Positions 8,696 to 17,272 of a stretch of 38,437 bases of DNA are shown piece by piece; positions within the stretch are counted from its first letter, which is position 1; every line of letters starts with the position of its first letter. The stretch is from positions 1-38,437 of the forward strand of contig NZ_KQ058652.1 in NCBI RefSeq assembly GCF_000982955.1, given 5' to 3'. A model generated the notes under the pieces. It was not told the DNA's origin, did not search any database, and worked only from the letters and a program-made list of their open reading frames with translations. The translations under genes were made by a program, and so were the position numbers. This DNA is from Micromonospora sp. HK10 (GTDB lineage Bacteria > Actinomycetota > Actinomycetes > Mycobacteriales > Micromonosporaceae).

Positions 8696-8729
8696 GTCGC
8701 GGGCCCGACCATCTGGTCGGGCCCGCGAC
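8696..8729 (+). terminator. Strong hairpin terminator
   Basis: A perfect 15-bp stem, GTCGCGGGCCCGACC (8696-8710) with its complement at 8715-8729, closes an ATCT loop. It begins 16 nt after the stop codon of the regulator gene. There is no U-tract, which is usual in actinomycetes. Confidence 0.85.
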
Positions 8730-8819
8730 CGCGTGCGCCGGACGCCACCTCTCACCGCTGCGACCGGCTCCCACCCTCGGGCGGGATGGGCCGTCGTGCT
8801 CACTGTCGGGTGGCCCGTC

Positions 8820-8879
8820 GGAGCCTCACGGACCTGACACCGAAGTTCGCGGGGCGACGTTCGGCGGCTGTGAGGCTCC
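8820..8879. repeat. Inverted repeat, 10-bp arms
   Basis: GGAGCCTCAC at 8820-8829 pairs perfectly with GTGAGGCTCC at 8870-8879 across a 40-nt spacer that itself contains the near repeats GAAGTTCGC and GACGTTCGG. It could be a paired operator or a structured RNA; its position upstream of the transfer operon favours control. Confidence 0.5.
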
Positions 8880-8979
8880 GCGCCGACGCCCACAGCGGGT
8901 CCGCCCCGGAGCGGCATGAGCGTCAGGTCGGGCCGCTCAGCAGGGCAGTCAGGCGCCGGTGAGGTTGTGTCGGAACGCT

Positions 8980-9029
8980 GTGGGACCGGCAGGTGTTCGC
9001 CACAGCTCACAAACGCCGGTTTGAGGGTG
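8980..9029 (+). repeat. 50-bp regulatory element, copy 2
   Basis: This copy matches the reverse complement of 6981-7030 with four mismatches. It points towards the transfer operon starting at 9299, as copy 1 points towards the methyltransferase operon. Conservation of the whole 50 bp, outside any gene, argues for a protein-binding or promoter element shared by both operons. Confidence 0.8.
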
Positions 9030-9166
9030 CGGAACTCCCCCGGCGCCTTGCCGGGTCTGGTTCCGCCCGCCGCCGGGCCGGGACACATGGCCGACACGGG
9101 ACCGGGCGCCTCGGGTGCCGCGCCACGTTGATGCGCTGACACCTCATCGATCACCGCCAACCCGAA

Positions 9167-9187
9167 CGGGAGGACGAGCTCCTCCCG
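9167..9187 (+). other. Leader hairpin
   Basis: CGGGAGGA (9167-9174) and TCCTCCCG (9180-9187) form a perfect 8-bp stem around CGAGC. It contains a Shine-Dalgarno-like GGAGGA and lies in the long leader of the transfer operon; it could be an attenuator or a processing site. Confidence 0.4.
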
Positions 9188-9264
9188 AGGTTCACCGCGG
9201 TCCCCTGTCCGTCATGTGTCTCCCGAGCCCGGCGGCGGCTCCCTGACCACCGTTTCGACTAGCT

Positions 9265-9278
9265 CCGGCGAAAGCCGG
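9265..9278 (+). other. GNRA-loop hairpin before the pilin gene
   Basis: CCGGC and GCCGG enclose a GAAA tetraloop, ending a few nt before the GGGAGG ribosome site of the 9299 gene. Such a compact hairpin could stabilise the mRNA or tune translation of the pilin gene, which is normally needed in excess. Confidence 0.45.
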
Positions 9279-9298
9279 GGCGGGAGGTGCAGTCACCC

Positions 9299-9691
9299 AT
9301 GTCCCCCACACTGTGGGCACGTTTCCGCGCCCTGACCACCACGCTGTCCACGCTTCGACGCGTCGCTCGGGTCGCCGCGCCCGCCGCTGTTGCCCTCGGG
9401 ATGCTGGCCGTGCCCGCCGCCGCCTACGGCGACACCGGCGAGCCGGTCATCCTGGCCGTCAACGACCTGCCCACCGTCATCGCCAACCTGCAGGCCTGGG
9501 TGATGGGCTTCCTGACCGCCGTCGCCACCCTGTTCCTGGTCCTGGCCGGGGTGTACTGGGCCACCGCCGGCGGCGACCCGGCCCAGGTCGACAAGGCCAA
9601 GGGAGCGTTGATGAACGCCCTGGTCGGCTATGGCCTGGCCGTGCTCGCGCCTGTCCTGCTGAAGGTCGTCCAGGGAATCGTCGGAGGCTGA
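9299..9691 (+). CDS. TrbC/VirB2-like pilin subunit
   Basis: 130 aa. ATG 9299 is preferred because GGGAGG lies about 11 nt upstream; the GTG at 9287 is inside that site. A signal-like segment occupies about residues 10-42 (basic RRVARVAAP, hydrophobic core, then AAAYGDTG as a likely cleavage area). Two membrane helices follow: about 63-85 (WVMGFLTAVATLFLVLAGVY) and about 102-125 (LMNALVGYGLAVLAPVLLKV), joined by the GGDPAQVDKAKG loop typical of TrbC/VirB2-type proteins. It is the first gene of the transfer operon and would form the pilus or channel subunit in the membrane. The next gene starts 2 nt after its stop. Confidence 0.85.
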   Translation: MSPTLWARFRALTTTLSTLRRVARVAAPAAVALGMLAVPAAAYGDTGEPVILAVNDLPTVIANLQAWVMGFLTAVATLFLVLAGVYWATAGGDPAQVDKAKGALMNALVGYGLAVLAPVLLKVVQGIVGG

Positions 9692-9693
9692 CG

Positions 9694-10608
9694 ATGGCCT
9701 GGGCGCTCAACCAGATCCTCGACTGGTTCGCCGGCCTGCTGCTGGACTGCCTGAACGGGCTCATCACCGCGATCACCCACGCGCTGCTGATCACCCCGGA
9801 CGTCACCAGCCTGCCGCAGGTGCAGGCCCTCACCGGACGGTCGATCTGGGTCGTCGACACCGTCTTCGTCCTGGTGTTCGTTGCCGCTGGCGTCCTGACC
9901 ATGGTCGCCGGCGGCGACGAACGCGCCCGCTACACCGCCAAGGATCTCCTGCCGCGGTGCGTCGTCGGATTCGTCACCGCCCACTTCTCGCAGCTGATCG
10001 CCGGCACGCTCATCGAGTTCGCCAACGCGTTCACCACCGCTGTGACCGCGCAGGACTTCAACGGCGACGGGGCCCTCGACGCCGTCAAGACCCACCTGAT
10101 GGCCGCGCGTGACCAGAGCGCCGGGCTGCTGTTCGTCGTCTGCCTGGCGATCATCGTGTTCCTGCTCGCCGCCACGGCCTGCAGTGTGATCGTCCGCTTC
10201 GCGGTCGCGCTGGTGCTCACCGCGCTCGCGCCGATCGCGCTGGCCTGCCACGCCCTGCCGCAGACCGACGGCGTGGCCCGACTGTGGTGGCGGTCGTACG
10301 TCGCCATGCTGGCGATCCCGGTGGTGCAGGCGTTCGTGCTGTTCGCCGGCCAGTGGATGCTGCTGGACACCGGCACCATGCTGCCGCTGCTGGGCCTGCC
10401 GGTCGAACCGGGTGGGGTGCTCAACCTGTTCGTCGTGATGGTCCTGCTGTGGACCACGGTCAAGGTTCCGGGGTTGATGCGCCGCTACGCCACCAACGGC
10501 GCAGGCGGGCGTGGCGGCAATCCGCTCGGCGCGGTCGTGCGGGTCGTCGTGGTGCAGCAACTCACCCGCGGGCTGCGCATCCCCGGCCTTGGGGCGGTGC
10601 GACGATGA
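9694..10608 (+). CDS. TrbL/VirB6-like membrane channel protein
   Basis: 304 aa from ATG 9694. At least six hydrophobic segments are visible: about 10-30, 52-72 (IWVVDTVFVLVFVAAGVLTM), 88-108, 145-172 (LLFVVCLAIIVFLLAATACS), 175-195 (VALVLTALAPIALACHALP), 206-228 and 245-262. This multi-span layout with a central Pro-rich helix and a small C-terminal basic tail fits the TrbL/VirB6 family, the inner-membrane channel of type IV secretion. Position between pilin and PrgI-like genes supports the call. Its last codons overlap the start of the next gene (ATGA). Confidence 0.82.
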   Translation: MAWALNQILDWFAGLLLDCLNGLITAITHALLITPDVTSLPQVQALTGRSIWVVDTVFVLVFVAAGVLTMVAGGDERARYTAKDLLPRCVVGFVTAHFSQLIAGTLIEFANAFTTAVTAQDFNGDGALDAVKTHLMAARDQSAGLLFVVCLAIIVFLLAATACSVIVRFAVALVLTALAPIALACHALPQTDGVARLWWRSYVAMLAIPVVQAFVLFAGQWMLLDTGTMLPLLGLPVEPGGVLNLFVVMVLLWTTVKVPGLMRRYATNGAGGRGGNPLGAVVRVVVVQQLTRGLRIPGLGAVRR

Positions 10609-11570
10609 GCCGCGTCGGCCGCGATGATCAGGCCGTCACCGCCCGCATGCCCGCCGACGTGGACGCGCCGGACAAGGTGCTCTACGGGCTGACGTTCCGG
10701 CAACTCGCGATCTTGGCGGTGGCCGCCGTCGTCTTCTACGGCGTCTGGAAGGCCCTGCACACTGTCGTGCCCGCACCGGTGCTGCTCGGCGCGGCCGTCG
10801 TGCTCGGCGGCCTGGTGTTCGGCCTCGCGGTCGGCCGCCGCGACGGACTGCCCATGGACGTGTGGCTGGCCTGCGCGGTGCGCCATTGGAGGGCGCCACG
10901 CGCGTTGTCCACCACCGACACCACCGCCCGCACACCCGACTGGGTGCAGGCCCCGGCGTCGAAGGTGATGCTGCCGGCACCGCTGAAACTGCCCGCCGAC
11001 GCCATCGACGACCACGGCGAGATCAGCCTCGGAGCGGTGAGGGCGGCGATGGTCGCGGCGACCAGCGTCAACCTCGCTTTGCGCACTGCCGACGAGCAGG
11101 CCGCCCTGGTCGACACCTTCGGCCGCTGGCTCAACAGCCTGTCCACGCCGACGCAGATCGTGGTGTCGGCGCAGCCGGTCGACCTGCACTCCGCCGCCCG
11201 CGCTCTCGCCCGGGCGGCGGACGCCATGCCGCACCCGGCTCTCGCGGACGCGGCGGCCGACCACGCCCGTTTCCTCGACGACCTCGCGCAGCGGCGGGAT
11301 CCGCTGCGCCGGCAGGTCCTCATCGTCACCCGCACGACCAGCGGTGAGCGTGGCGAGCACGCCGCCCGGCGCCGCGCCGACCAGACGGTCCGGTCGCTGT
11401 CCGGGCTGGGCGTCACGACCCGCGCCTTGGACGGCCACGCCGCGACCGCGGCCCTGGCCGCCGCCGCCGACCCCTACCGGCCGCCCCGCCCCGGTGGACT
11501 GGCCGCCCCCCACACCACCATCACCGGACCTCCGGTCAGGGGGCCGATACTCCGAAGGACATCGTCATGA
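10605..11570 (+). CDS. PrgI-family (VirB3-like) transfer protein
   Basis: 321 aa; the ATG at 10605 overlaps the previous stop. The N-terminal ADVDAPDKVLYGLTFRQLAI followed by two close membrane helices (about 38-55 and 62-82) is the PrgI/VirB3 signature. The remaining 220 residues form a soluble domain (QTPTQIVVSAQPVDL-like region reading STPTQIVVSAQPVDL, and RRQVLIVTRTTSG) similar to the part often found just upstream of, or fused to, VirB4 ATPases. It should sit at the inner membrane and recruit the VirB4 protein encoded next, whose start overlaps this stop (ATGA). Confidence 0.82.
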   Translation: MSRVGRDDQAVTARMPADVDAPDKVLYGLTFRQLAILAVAAVVFYGVWKALHTVVPAPVLLGAAVVLGGLVFGLAVGRRDGLPMDVWLACAVRHWRAPRALSTTDTTARTPDWVQAPASKVMLPAPLKLPADAIDDHGEISLGAVRAAMVAATSVNLALRTADEQAALVDTFGRWLNSLSTPTQIVVSAQPVDLHSAARALARAADAMPHPALADAAADHARFLDDLAQRRDPLRRQVLIVTRTTSGERGEHAARRRADQTVRSLSGLGVTTRALDGHAATAALAAAADPYRPPRPGGLAAPHTTITGPPVRGPILRRTSS

Positions 11571-13411
11571 CGATCCGCTTGCGTCGCCCGACGGCCCTCA
11601 CCCGCCCGGACACCGCGGCGCTGCCCCCCGCCGCAGGCGTGGCGGCGGCGGTGGCGCCGGCCTCGGTGGAGGTGACGCCCCGGTTCCTGCGGGTCGGGGA
11701 CGGTTACGCCGCCACCCTGGTGGTGACCGGCTACCCCGCCGAGGTCGGGCCGGCGTGGCTGGAGCCGCTGCTGTCCTGGCCGGGCCGCCTCGACCTCGCG
11801 TTGCACATCGACCCGCTCCCCGCGCCGGTGGCCGCGGCCCGGTTGCGTAACCAGCGGGCCCGGTTCGAGTCGTCCCGGCGGGCGGACGAGCAGAAGGGCA
11901 AGCTGGCCGACCCGTACGTGCAGGCCGCCGCCGACGACGCCGCCGACCTCGCCGAACGCCTGGCGCGGGGCGCGGCGAAGCTGTTCCGCGTCGGCCTGTA
12001 CCTGACCGTGCACGCCCGCACCGAGGCCGAACTCCTCGACGCGTGTGCGCAGGTGAAGGCCGCCGCCGCGTCCACCCTGATCGAGGTGCAGCCCGCGACG
12101 TGGCGGCATCTGTCCGGCTGGACCACGACCCTGCCCTTGGCCACGGACAGCCTGCAGATGCGCCGCACCATGGACACCCAGGCCCTCGCCGCCGCGTTCC
12201 CTCTCGCCAGCGCGGATCTGCCCGCGCCGCTGCCCGGCGATCCGGCCACCACCGGCGGGGTGCTGTATGGGGTCAACCCGGACTCCCAGGGCATCGTCTG
12301 GTGGGACCGGTGGGCGCAGGAGAACCACAACAGCGTGATCCTGGCCCGCTCCGGCGCCGGCAAGTCCTACTTCGTCAAACTCGACGTGCTCCGCAACCTG
12401 TACCAGGGCGTCCAGGTCGCCGTCGTCGACCCGGAGGACGAATACCTCCGCCTCGCGGACGCGGTCGGCGGCACCGTCGTGCGGCTCGGCGCGCCCGGCG
12501 TGAAGATCAACCCTCTGGATCTGCCGGCCGGGGACACCCGCCCGGACGTGCTCACCCGCCGAGGCCTGTTCCTCCACACGTTGATCAGCGTGTTGTTGGG
12601 GCAGGTGCCGCCGCCGGCAGAGCGCGCCGCCCTGGACCGGGCGATCCTGCAGGTGTACCGGCAGGCGGGCATCACCGCGGACCCGGCCACCCACCACCGG
12701 CCCGCGCCGCTACTGAAGGATCTCGCCGCGACACTGCGGGCCGACGACAACCCGGCCGCCCACGAACTCGCCGCCCGACTCGCCCCGTGGGTGGCCGGCT
12801 CGTTCTCCAACCTGTTCGACTCACCCACCACCACCCGCCCACACGGGCACCTCGTGGTCTGGAGCCTACGGCACCTACCCGACGAACTGCGCACCGTCGG
12901 CACCCTCCTCGCCCTGGACGAGATATGGCGGCAGGTCGACCTCCCACCCCACTATCGGCGGCGGTCCCGCGAAGGATCCCGCCCGCAGGGCCGGCGGCTT
13001 GTGGTGGTGGATGAGGCGTGGCTGCTGATGCGCGACGGTGAAGGCGCCCGGTTCCTGTTCAAGATGTCCAAGGCCGGCCGCAAGCGCAACGCCGGCCTGT
13101 CGGTCATCACCCAGGACGTCGCCGACGTGCTCGGCACCGACCTCGGCCAGGCCGTCGTGGCGAATGCGGCCACGCAGGTGCTGCTCAAGCAGGCCCCGCA
13201 GGCCATCGACCAGGTCGCCGACGCGTTCGGCCTTACCGCAGGAGAGCGGCGGTTGCTGCTGTCCGCCCGGGTCGGGCACGGCCTGCTGATCTCCGGCACC
13301 AACCGGACCGCGTTCGAGTCGATCTCCTCGCAGGCCGAACACCTCCTCGCGACCACGAAGCCGTCCGACCTCGCCGACCTCGACCCCGACGACGCAGAGG
13401 AGGAGCCGTGA
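11567..13411 (+). CDS. VirB4/TraC-type conjugation ATPase
   Basis: 614 aa. A CagE/TrbE/VirB-like N-terminal domain (about 25-220) is followed by a RecA-like ATPase core. Walker A is ARSGAGKSYFVK (about 259-270); AVVDPEDEYLRLA follows; Walker B is RLVVVDEAWLLM (about 476-487); a sensor-like VITQDVADVLGT (about 510) and QVLLKQAPQAIDQV complete the VirB4 pattern. Length is close to that of Gram-positive VirB4 proteins. It powers assembly of the type IV channel at the inner membrane. Start and stop overlap both neighbours by 4 nt (ATGA and GTGA), showing tight translational coupling in the operon. Confidence 0.93.
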   Translation: MTIRLRRPTALTRPDTAALPPAAGVAAAVAPASVEVTPRFLRVGDGYAATLVVTGYPAEVGPAWLEPLLSWPGRLDLALHIDPLPAPVAAARLRNQRARFESSRRADEQKGKLADPYVQAAADDAADLAERLARGAAKLFRVGLYLTVHARTEAELLDACAQVKAAAASTLIEVQPATWRHLSGWTTTLPLATDSLQMRRTMDTQALAAAFPLASADLPAPLPGDPATTGGVLYGVNPDSQGIVWWDRWAQENHNSVILARSGAGKSYFVKLDVLRNLYQGVQVAVVDPEDEYLRLADAVGGTVVRLGAPGVKINPLDLPAGDTRPDVLTRRGLFLHTLISVLLGQVPPPAERAALDRAILQVYRQAGITADPATHHRPAPLLKDLAATLRADDNPAAHELAARLAPWVAGSFSNLFDSPTTTRPHGHLVVWSLRHLPDELRTVGTLLALDEIWRQVDLPPHYRRRSREGSRPQGRRLVVVDEAWLLMRDGEGARFLFKMSKAGRKRNAGLSVITQDVADVLGTDLGQAVVANAATQVLLKQAPQAIDQVADAFGLTAGERRLLLSARVGHGLLISGTNRTAFESISSQAEHLLATTKPSDLADLDPDDAEEEP

Positions 13412-15915
13412 CACCACCGCTTGTCGCGTCGCCGGCGCCCAGTCCTTCCGGGCCGGGCACCGGCGTCATTGCCCCGCCCAACGCGCCTACCCGCTGGGTA
13501 CTGGACATCGCGCAGTGGGCGGTGGACCGGCCCTGGCTGCTCGGCGTCGCCGCCGCCCTGCTCGTCGTCTCCGTCGCCGGGCGCAACCTGCTCGACGGGT
13601 GGCGGCACCGCCGCCACGCCGACGGTGCCCGTCTCGTCACGGTCGCCCCGCCGCCGGAGGTCGACCCGCACAGCGCTACCGCGCTGTGGGCCAACCTGCA
13701 CGGCACGCTCACCCCGTCGCGCCGACGCCGGCTGCTGTACGGCAGTCCGCACGTGGTGTGGCAGTACACCTGGACCGGCCGGCAGCTCCTGATCTCGATC
13801 TGGGTTCCCGGCACGGTGCCGGCCGGGGCGGTCGAGGCCGCCGTGCGGGCCGCCTGGCCCGGCACCGCCTGCACCACCAACCCGGCGGCGCCGCCGGTCC
13901 CGCTCGACGTGCCGGCCGCCGTCGGCGGGCACCTGCTGCCGACCGCCGCCGAGTGGCTGCCGATCAACACCGACCACGACAACGACCCGCTGCGGGCGCT
14001 GATGTCCGCCGGGTCGCAGCTCAAGCCGGACGAATACGCCTGCGTGCAGGTCCTCGCCCGCCCCGCTGCCCGCCGCCGGGCCGCACGAGCCCGCCGCGCG
14101 GCGGGCAGGCTGCGCGACGGCAAGACCGCCGTACCGGCCATCAATCCCGCCGCGCCGCTGCTGTGGCTCATCGAGGTCTTCCAGACGGGATCCTCCGCGC
14201 GGAGCCGGGCCGGGTCGGCTGGTTCGGCACCCCGGAGGGACCCCAGGGTGGAGCGGGACGTGCGGGCGATCCTCGACAAGACCGCCCACCCGCTGTGGAC
14301 CATCGGCATCCGCTACGCCATCGCCAAGAACAACCACCGCGGCGGCTCCCGGCCGCAGGCCAGGCTGCGGGGCATCGCGGACGCGGTCGCCTCGTCGTTC
14401 GCCGTATACGCCGGCCGCAACCGCCTCGCGCACCGGGCGCGGATGGCGCAGCCGGTGGCCGTGCTGGCCGCACGACGGCTCGGAGCGGGGTTCCTGGCCT
14501 CCACCCCCGAGCTGGCCGTCCTCGCGGCCCTGCCGCGGGACCTGGCCGTTCCCGGGCTGGACCGGGCGCGGGCGAAATCCATGCCCGCCCCGGTGGCGGT
14601 GCCGGCCGGCGGCCGCGGGACGAAGGTCCTCGGCGACGCCGAGGTCGGTGGCCACGCGGTGGCCCTGCCCGTCGCCGACGCGAGGTATCACATGCATGTG
14701 GTCGGATCGACGGGCTCCGGGAAGACGACCCTGCTGGTGAACATGGCCGTCGAGGACATCACCGCCGGCCGGGGCACCGTGGTCATCGACCCGCACGGCG
14801 ACATGGTCCTGGACATCCTCGACCGGCTGCCCGCCAGCGTCTCCGGGCGGGTGGTGCTGTTCGACCCCGACCAGCCCAACCCGCCCACCCTCAACCCGCT
14901 GTCCGGCGACGATCCGGACCTGGTCGTCGACAACCTCGTGTCGATCTTCGGGAACATCTTCGCCAAGGCGTGGGGGCCGCGGATGGACGACGTCATGCGG
15001 GTGGCCTGTCTGACTCTGCTGCGGCACGCCAACGTCACCCTCCAGCACATCCCGCCCCTGCTGAACTCCGCGCAGTTCAGAAGCGCGATGACCGTCGGCC
15101 TGGACGACCCGGCCGGCCTGTCCGGGTTCTGGCAGTGGTACGACCAGCTCAACCCGGCCCTGCGCTCCCAGGTCATCGGCCCCGTCCTCGCGAGGCTGCG
15201 GGCGTTCCTGCTGCGGGACTTCGTCAAGCGCACCATGCGCTACCCCCGCTCCAGCTTCGACATGGGCACAGTTCTCGACGGTGGGGCGCTGCTGGTGCGT
15301 ATCCCGAAGGGCCAGTTGGGCGAGGACACCAGCAAGCTGCTCGGCTCCCTTGTGCTGGCGCAGGTGTGGCAGGCCGCGACCGCCCGCGCCGCCGTGCCGG
15401 CGGACAAGCGCCGCGACGCCACGCTGATCATCGACGAGTGTCAGAACTTCCTGACCCTCGCCAACAGCCTCGACTCGATGTTGGCGGAGGCGCGGAAGTA
15501 CCGGCTGTCGATGGTCCTCGCGCACCAGGACCTGGCCCAGTTCCCGAAGGACCTCCTGGCAGCCGCTTCGGCGAACGCCCGCAACAAGCTGTACTTCTCC
15601 GTCGCCCCGGAGGACGCCCGCGTCCTCGCCCGCCACACCCTGCCCGAGCTCGACGAGCACGACCTGACCCACCTCGACGCCTACACCGCCGTCGGCCGGC
15701 TCGTCGTCGGCGGGCGGCAGACACCGGCGTTCACCCTCAAGACCCGGCCACCGAAACCGGTCGTGGGCGAGGCGACGGTGATCCGGCAGGCCGCGGCGCA
15801 GGCGGTGCCGGCGCAGGACGCCAGCGCGATCGACGACCTCGTCGACCGGTTCTCGGCCCGACCTGACGACAAACGGCGTCCCCGGGGCAAGAGCGGTCCG
15901 AAGGCGAACGCCTGA
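13408..15915 (+). CDS. VirD4/TraG-like conjugal coupling ATPase
   Basis: 835 aa from GTG 13408, preceded by GAGGAGGAG and overlapping the VirB4 stop. One membrane helix is seen at about 42-60 (WLLGVAAALLVVSVAGRNLL). A basic, Arg-rich linker lies at about 225-245. The motor domain has Walker A HVVGSTGSGKTTLLVN (about 431-446), VIDPHGDM (about 459), LFDPDQPNPPTLNPL, and Walker B ATLIIDECQNFL (about 671-682), then SMVLAHQDLAQFP. This matches DUF87/TraG-type coupling proteins of Gram-positive elements that bring DNA-protein complexes to the channel. The long N-terminal soluble region before the motor is less familiar. Last gene of the operon; a 243-bp regulatory gap follows. Confidence 0.9.
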   Translation: MTPPLVASPAPSPSGPGTGVIAPPNAPTRWVLDIAQWAVDRPWLLGVAAALLVVSVAGRNLLDGWRHRRHADGARLVTVAPPPEVDPHSATALWANLHGTLTPSRRRRLLYGSPHVVWQYTWTGRQLLISIWVPGTVPAGAVEAAVRAAWPGTACTTNPAAPPVPLDVPAAVGGHLLPTAAEWLPINTDHDNDPLRALMSAGSQLKPDEYACVQVLARPAARRRAARARRAAGRLRDGKTAVPAINPAAPLLWLIEVFQTGSSARSRAGSAGSAPRRDPRVERDVRAILDKTAHPLWTIGIRYAIAKNNHRGGSRPQARLRGIADAVASSFAVYAGRNRLAHRARMAQPVAVLAARRLGAGFLASTPELAVLAALPRDLAVPGLDRARAKSMPAPVAVPAGGRGTKVLGDAEVGGHAVALPVADARYHMHVVGSTGSGKTTLLVNMAVEDITAGRGTVVIDPHGDMVLDILDRLPASVSGRVVLFDPDQPNPPTLNPLSGDDPDLVVDNLVSIFGNIFAKAWGPRMDDVMRVACLTLLRHANVTLQHIPPLLNSAQFRSAMTVGLDDPAGLSGFWQWYDQLNPALRSQVIGPVLARLRAFLLRDFVKRTMRYPRSSFDMGTVLDGGALLVRIPKGQLGEDTSKLLGSLVLAQVWQAATARAAVPADKRRDATLIIDECQNFLTLANSLDSMLAEARKYRLSMVLAHQDLAQFPKDLLAAASANARNKLYFSVAPEDARVLARHTLPELDEHDLTHLDAYTAVGRLVVGGRQTPAFTLKTRPPKPVVGEATVIRQAAAQAVPAQDASAIDDLVDRFSARPDDKRRPRGKSGPKANA

Positions 15916-16025
15916 CTGCCGCAGGGCGGTTGAAGCGAGATCGACAGGCCGTCGACCGCCGGTCGAGCGCGTCCCGGTCGCCCCTTCCGTGAGGGCTTCA
16001 CCAGGCCTTCACCACTGATCACCAT

Positions 16026-16047
16026 CCGGCACTGACAGATCCGGCCG
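16026..16047 (+). repeat. 22-bp direct repeat, copy 1
   Basis: An exact 22-bp sequence, starting CCGGCACTGACAG and ending ATCCGGCCG, is shared with 17273-17294. Both copies are upstream of plus-strand element genes. Copy 1 extends into the inverted repeat at 16033-16060, whereas copy 2 has only the left half-site. Confidence 0.75.
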
Positions 16048-16060
16048 TACGGGTCTGTCA
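16033..16060. promoter_or_regulatory. Inverted repeat operator-like site
   Basis: TGACAGATCC (16033-16042) and GGGTCTGTCA (16051-16060) are an inverted repeat with one mismatch in ten and an 8-nt spacer. It lies 98 bp before the relaxation-protein gene in the 243-bp gap after the transfer operon. Its left arm is within a 22-bp sequence repeated at 17273-17294, so one regulator probably binds both. Confidence 0.6.
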
Positions 16061-16158
16061 AGGCCGCTCACCGGCAGTCACCGGCCTCCGCTGCCACCTC
16101 ACCGAACTCAGACACCCTCCCCTCGGAGGGAACTCCTCTTCCGCTTGGAGCATCCATC

Positions 16159-17118
16159 GTGCCCACCAACAACTCCGCTTCCCGCTCGTCGTCCGTCTCC
16201 TCCTCCGGTTCCCGTTCGTCCTCGCGTCTTGCTCGTCTTGACCGGCTTCGTCGGTTGACCGCCCGTGATCATCAGCTGATGCGGTGGCTCGCCGAGCACT
16301 ACGTGCTGTCCACCGACCAGGTCACGGCGGCGCTGTTCCCGTCGCGTCGCTCGGCCCGGCTCCGACTCGCCCAGTTGCACCAGATGGAGGCGGTCAGCCG
16401 GTTCGTCGACGTCACCACCGGCAGCGGCCAGTACCTCTACACCCTCGGACCGCTCGGCACCGTGGTCCACCCCACCCAGTTCAACGACCCGAACCACGCC
16501 GGCGCCCGCGCCCCCCGGACCAGCATCGACCGCACCGAACGCATCATCGGCAGCCGCCGCCTGCCCCACCTGCTCGGCACCAACCAGCTGTTCATCGACC
16601 TGCTCGGCTACGCCCGCACCGACGAAAACGCCCGGCTGGCGCGGTGGTGGTCCGAACAGCACACCACCGCCGCCTTCGCCGCCGCCTCCTACGCCGCCGG
16701 CAGCGGCACCGGTGTCCAGCCCGACGGGCACGGCATCTGGCACGCCGGAGGGCGCACCGTCGGGTTCTTCCTCGAACACGACAATGGCACCGAACCCCTC
16801 GGTACCGTGCTGCGGAAGCTGCGCGCCTACGAGCAGCTCGCCCGCTACGGGCCCCGCTACCCGGTGCTGCTGCGCGTCCCCGGCCGCCGCCGCGAACAAC
16901 ACCTCCTCGACGCCCTCGCTGGTGTGCCCACCGCCATGCCGGTCGCCACCGGCATCCACGGCGAGCACCCCGCCGGGCCTGCCTGGACGCTGACTACCGA
17001 CCCCGGGCCGCGCCGCTGGCTGCACGAGCTGCCCTCCGACCACGGCCCGGACAACCCGTCCACCAACCCGCACCGCTTCCCCGACACCGACCCCAGCAGC
17101 CCCGACCCGGAGCCCTGA
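16159..17118 (+). CDS. Replication-relaxation family protein
   Basis: 319 aa from GTG 16159 with GGAG about 10 nt upstream. After a Ser-rich tail (1-25) it has LTARDHQLMRWLAEHYVLST and ALFPSRRSARLRLAQLHQME, a winged-helix region, then a domain with NQLFIDLLGYAR, WWSEQ, GHGIWHAGGRTVGFFLEHDNGTEPL and YPVLLRVPGRRREQHLL. This order matches the Replic_Relax family (PF13814), described for proteins linked to plasmid replication and DNA relaxation. The acidic strand FFLEHDNGTE could be part of a nuclease-like core, but that is inference. It is the only candidate for DNA processing at the origin of transfer in this window. The C-terminal 35 residues are disordered. Confidence 0.85.
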   Translation: MPTNNSASRSSSVSSSGSRSSSRLARLDRLRRLTARDHQLMRWLAEHYVLSTDQVTAALFPSRRSARLRLAQLHQMEAVSRFVDVTTGSGQYLYTLGPLGTVVHPTQFNDPNHAGARAPRTSIDRTERIIGSRRLPHLLGTNQLFIDLLGYARTDENARLARWWSEQHTTAAFAAASYAAGSGTGVQPDGHGIWHAGGRTVGFFLEHDNGTEPLGTVLRKLRAYEQLARYGPRYPVLLRVPGRRREQHLLDALAGVPTAMPVATGIHGEHPAGPAWTLTTDPGPRRWLHELPSDHGPDNPSTNPHRFPDTDPSSPDPEP

Positions 17119-17167
17119 CATTCACCTTCACCGCACGCGGAAGGGAGCCGTCCACCGTCGTGGGCGG

Positions 17168-17192
17168 CTGTGAGACCGACCGGATCTCACAG
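17168..17192. promoter_or_regulatory. Palindromic operator-like site
   Basis: CTGTGAGA (17168-17175) and TCTCACAG (17185-17192) are perfect inverted arms around a 9-nt spacer. GTGAGAC-type words of the same form recur in the 7.0-7.7 kb region and within the 50-bp elements, so this may be the clearest copy of the binding site of an element regulator. Confidence 0.6.
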
Positions 17193-17272
17193 TCCCGCCG
17201 TCCCTCGCCCCCGGAATCGAGCGGTCGTCTGACAGTGCAGGTCACCGGCACTACTGACGATCATGACGGCGG

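Larger units (their letters stand above)
8730..9298. promoter_or_regulatory. Upstream region of the transfer operon
   Basis: No gene is supported in these 569 bp. They hold an inverted repeat at 8820-8879, the second 50-bp element at 8980-9029, a GCGCTGACAC word near 9133 resembling the one beside copy 1 at 6975, a hairpin at 9167-9187 and a GNRA-loop hairpin at 9265-9278 just before the ribosome site of the pilin gene. The long leader suggests regulation of the type IV transfer operon. Confidence 0.55.

Noticed and set aside
12952..15672. A 906-codon open frame on the minus strand across the VirB4 and coupling-protein genes
   Set aside because: It is the antisense shadow of GC3-rich genes with clear motifs on the plus strand; its sequence is low-complexity Gly/Arg/Gln.
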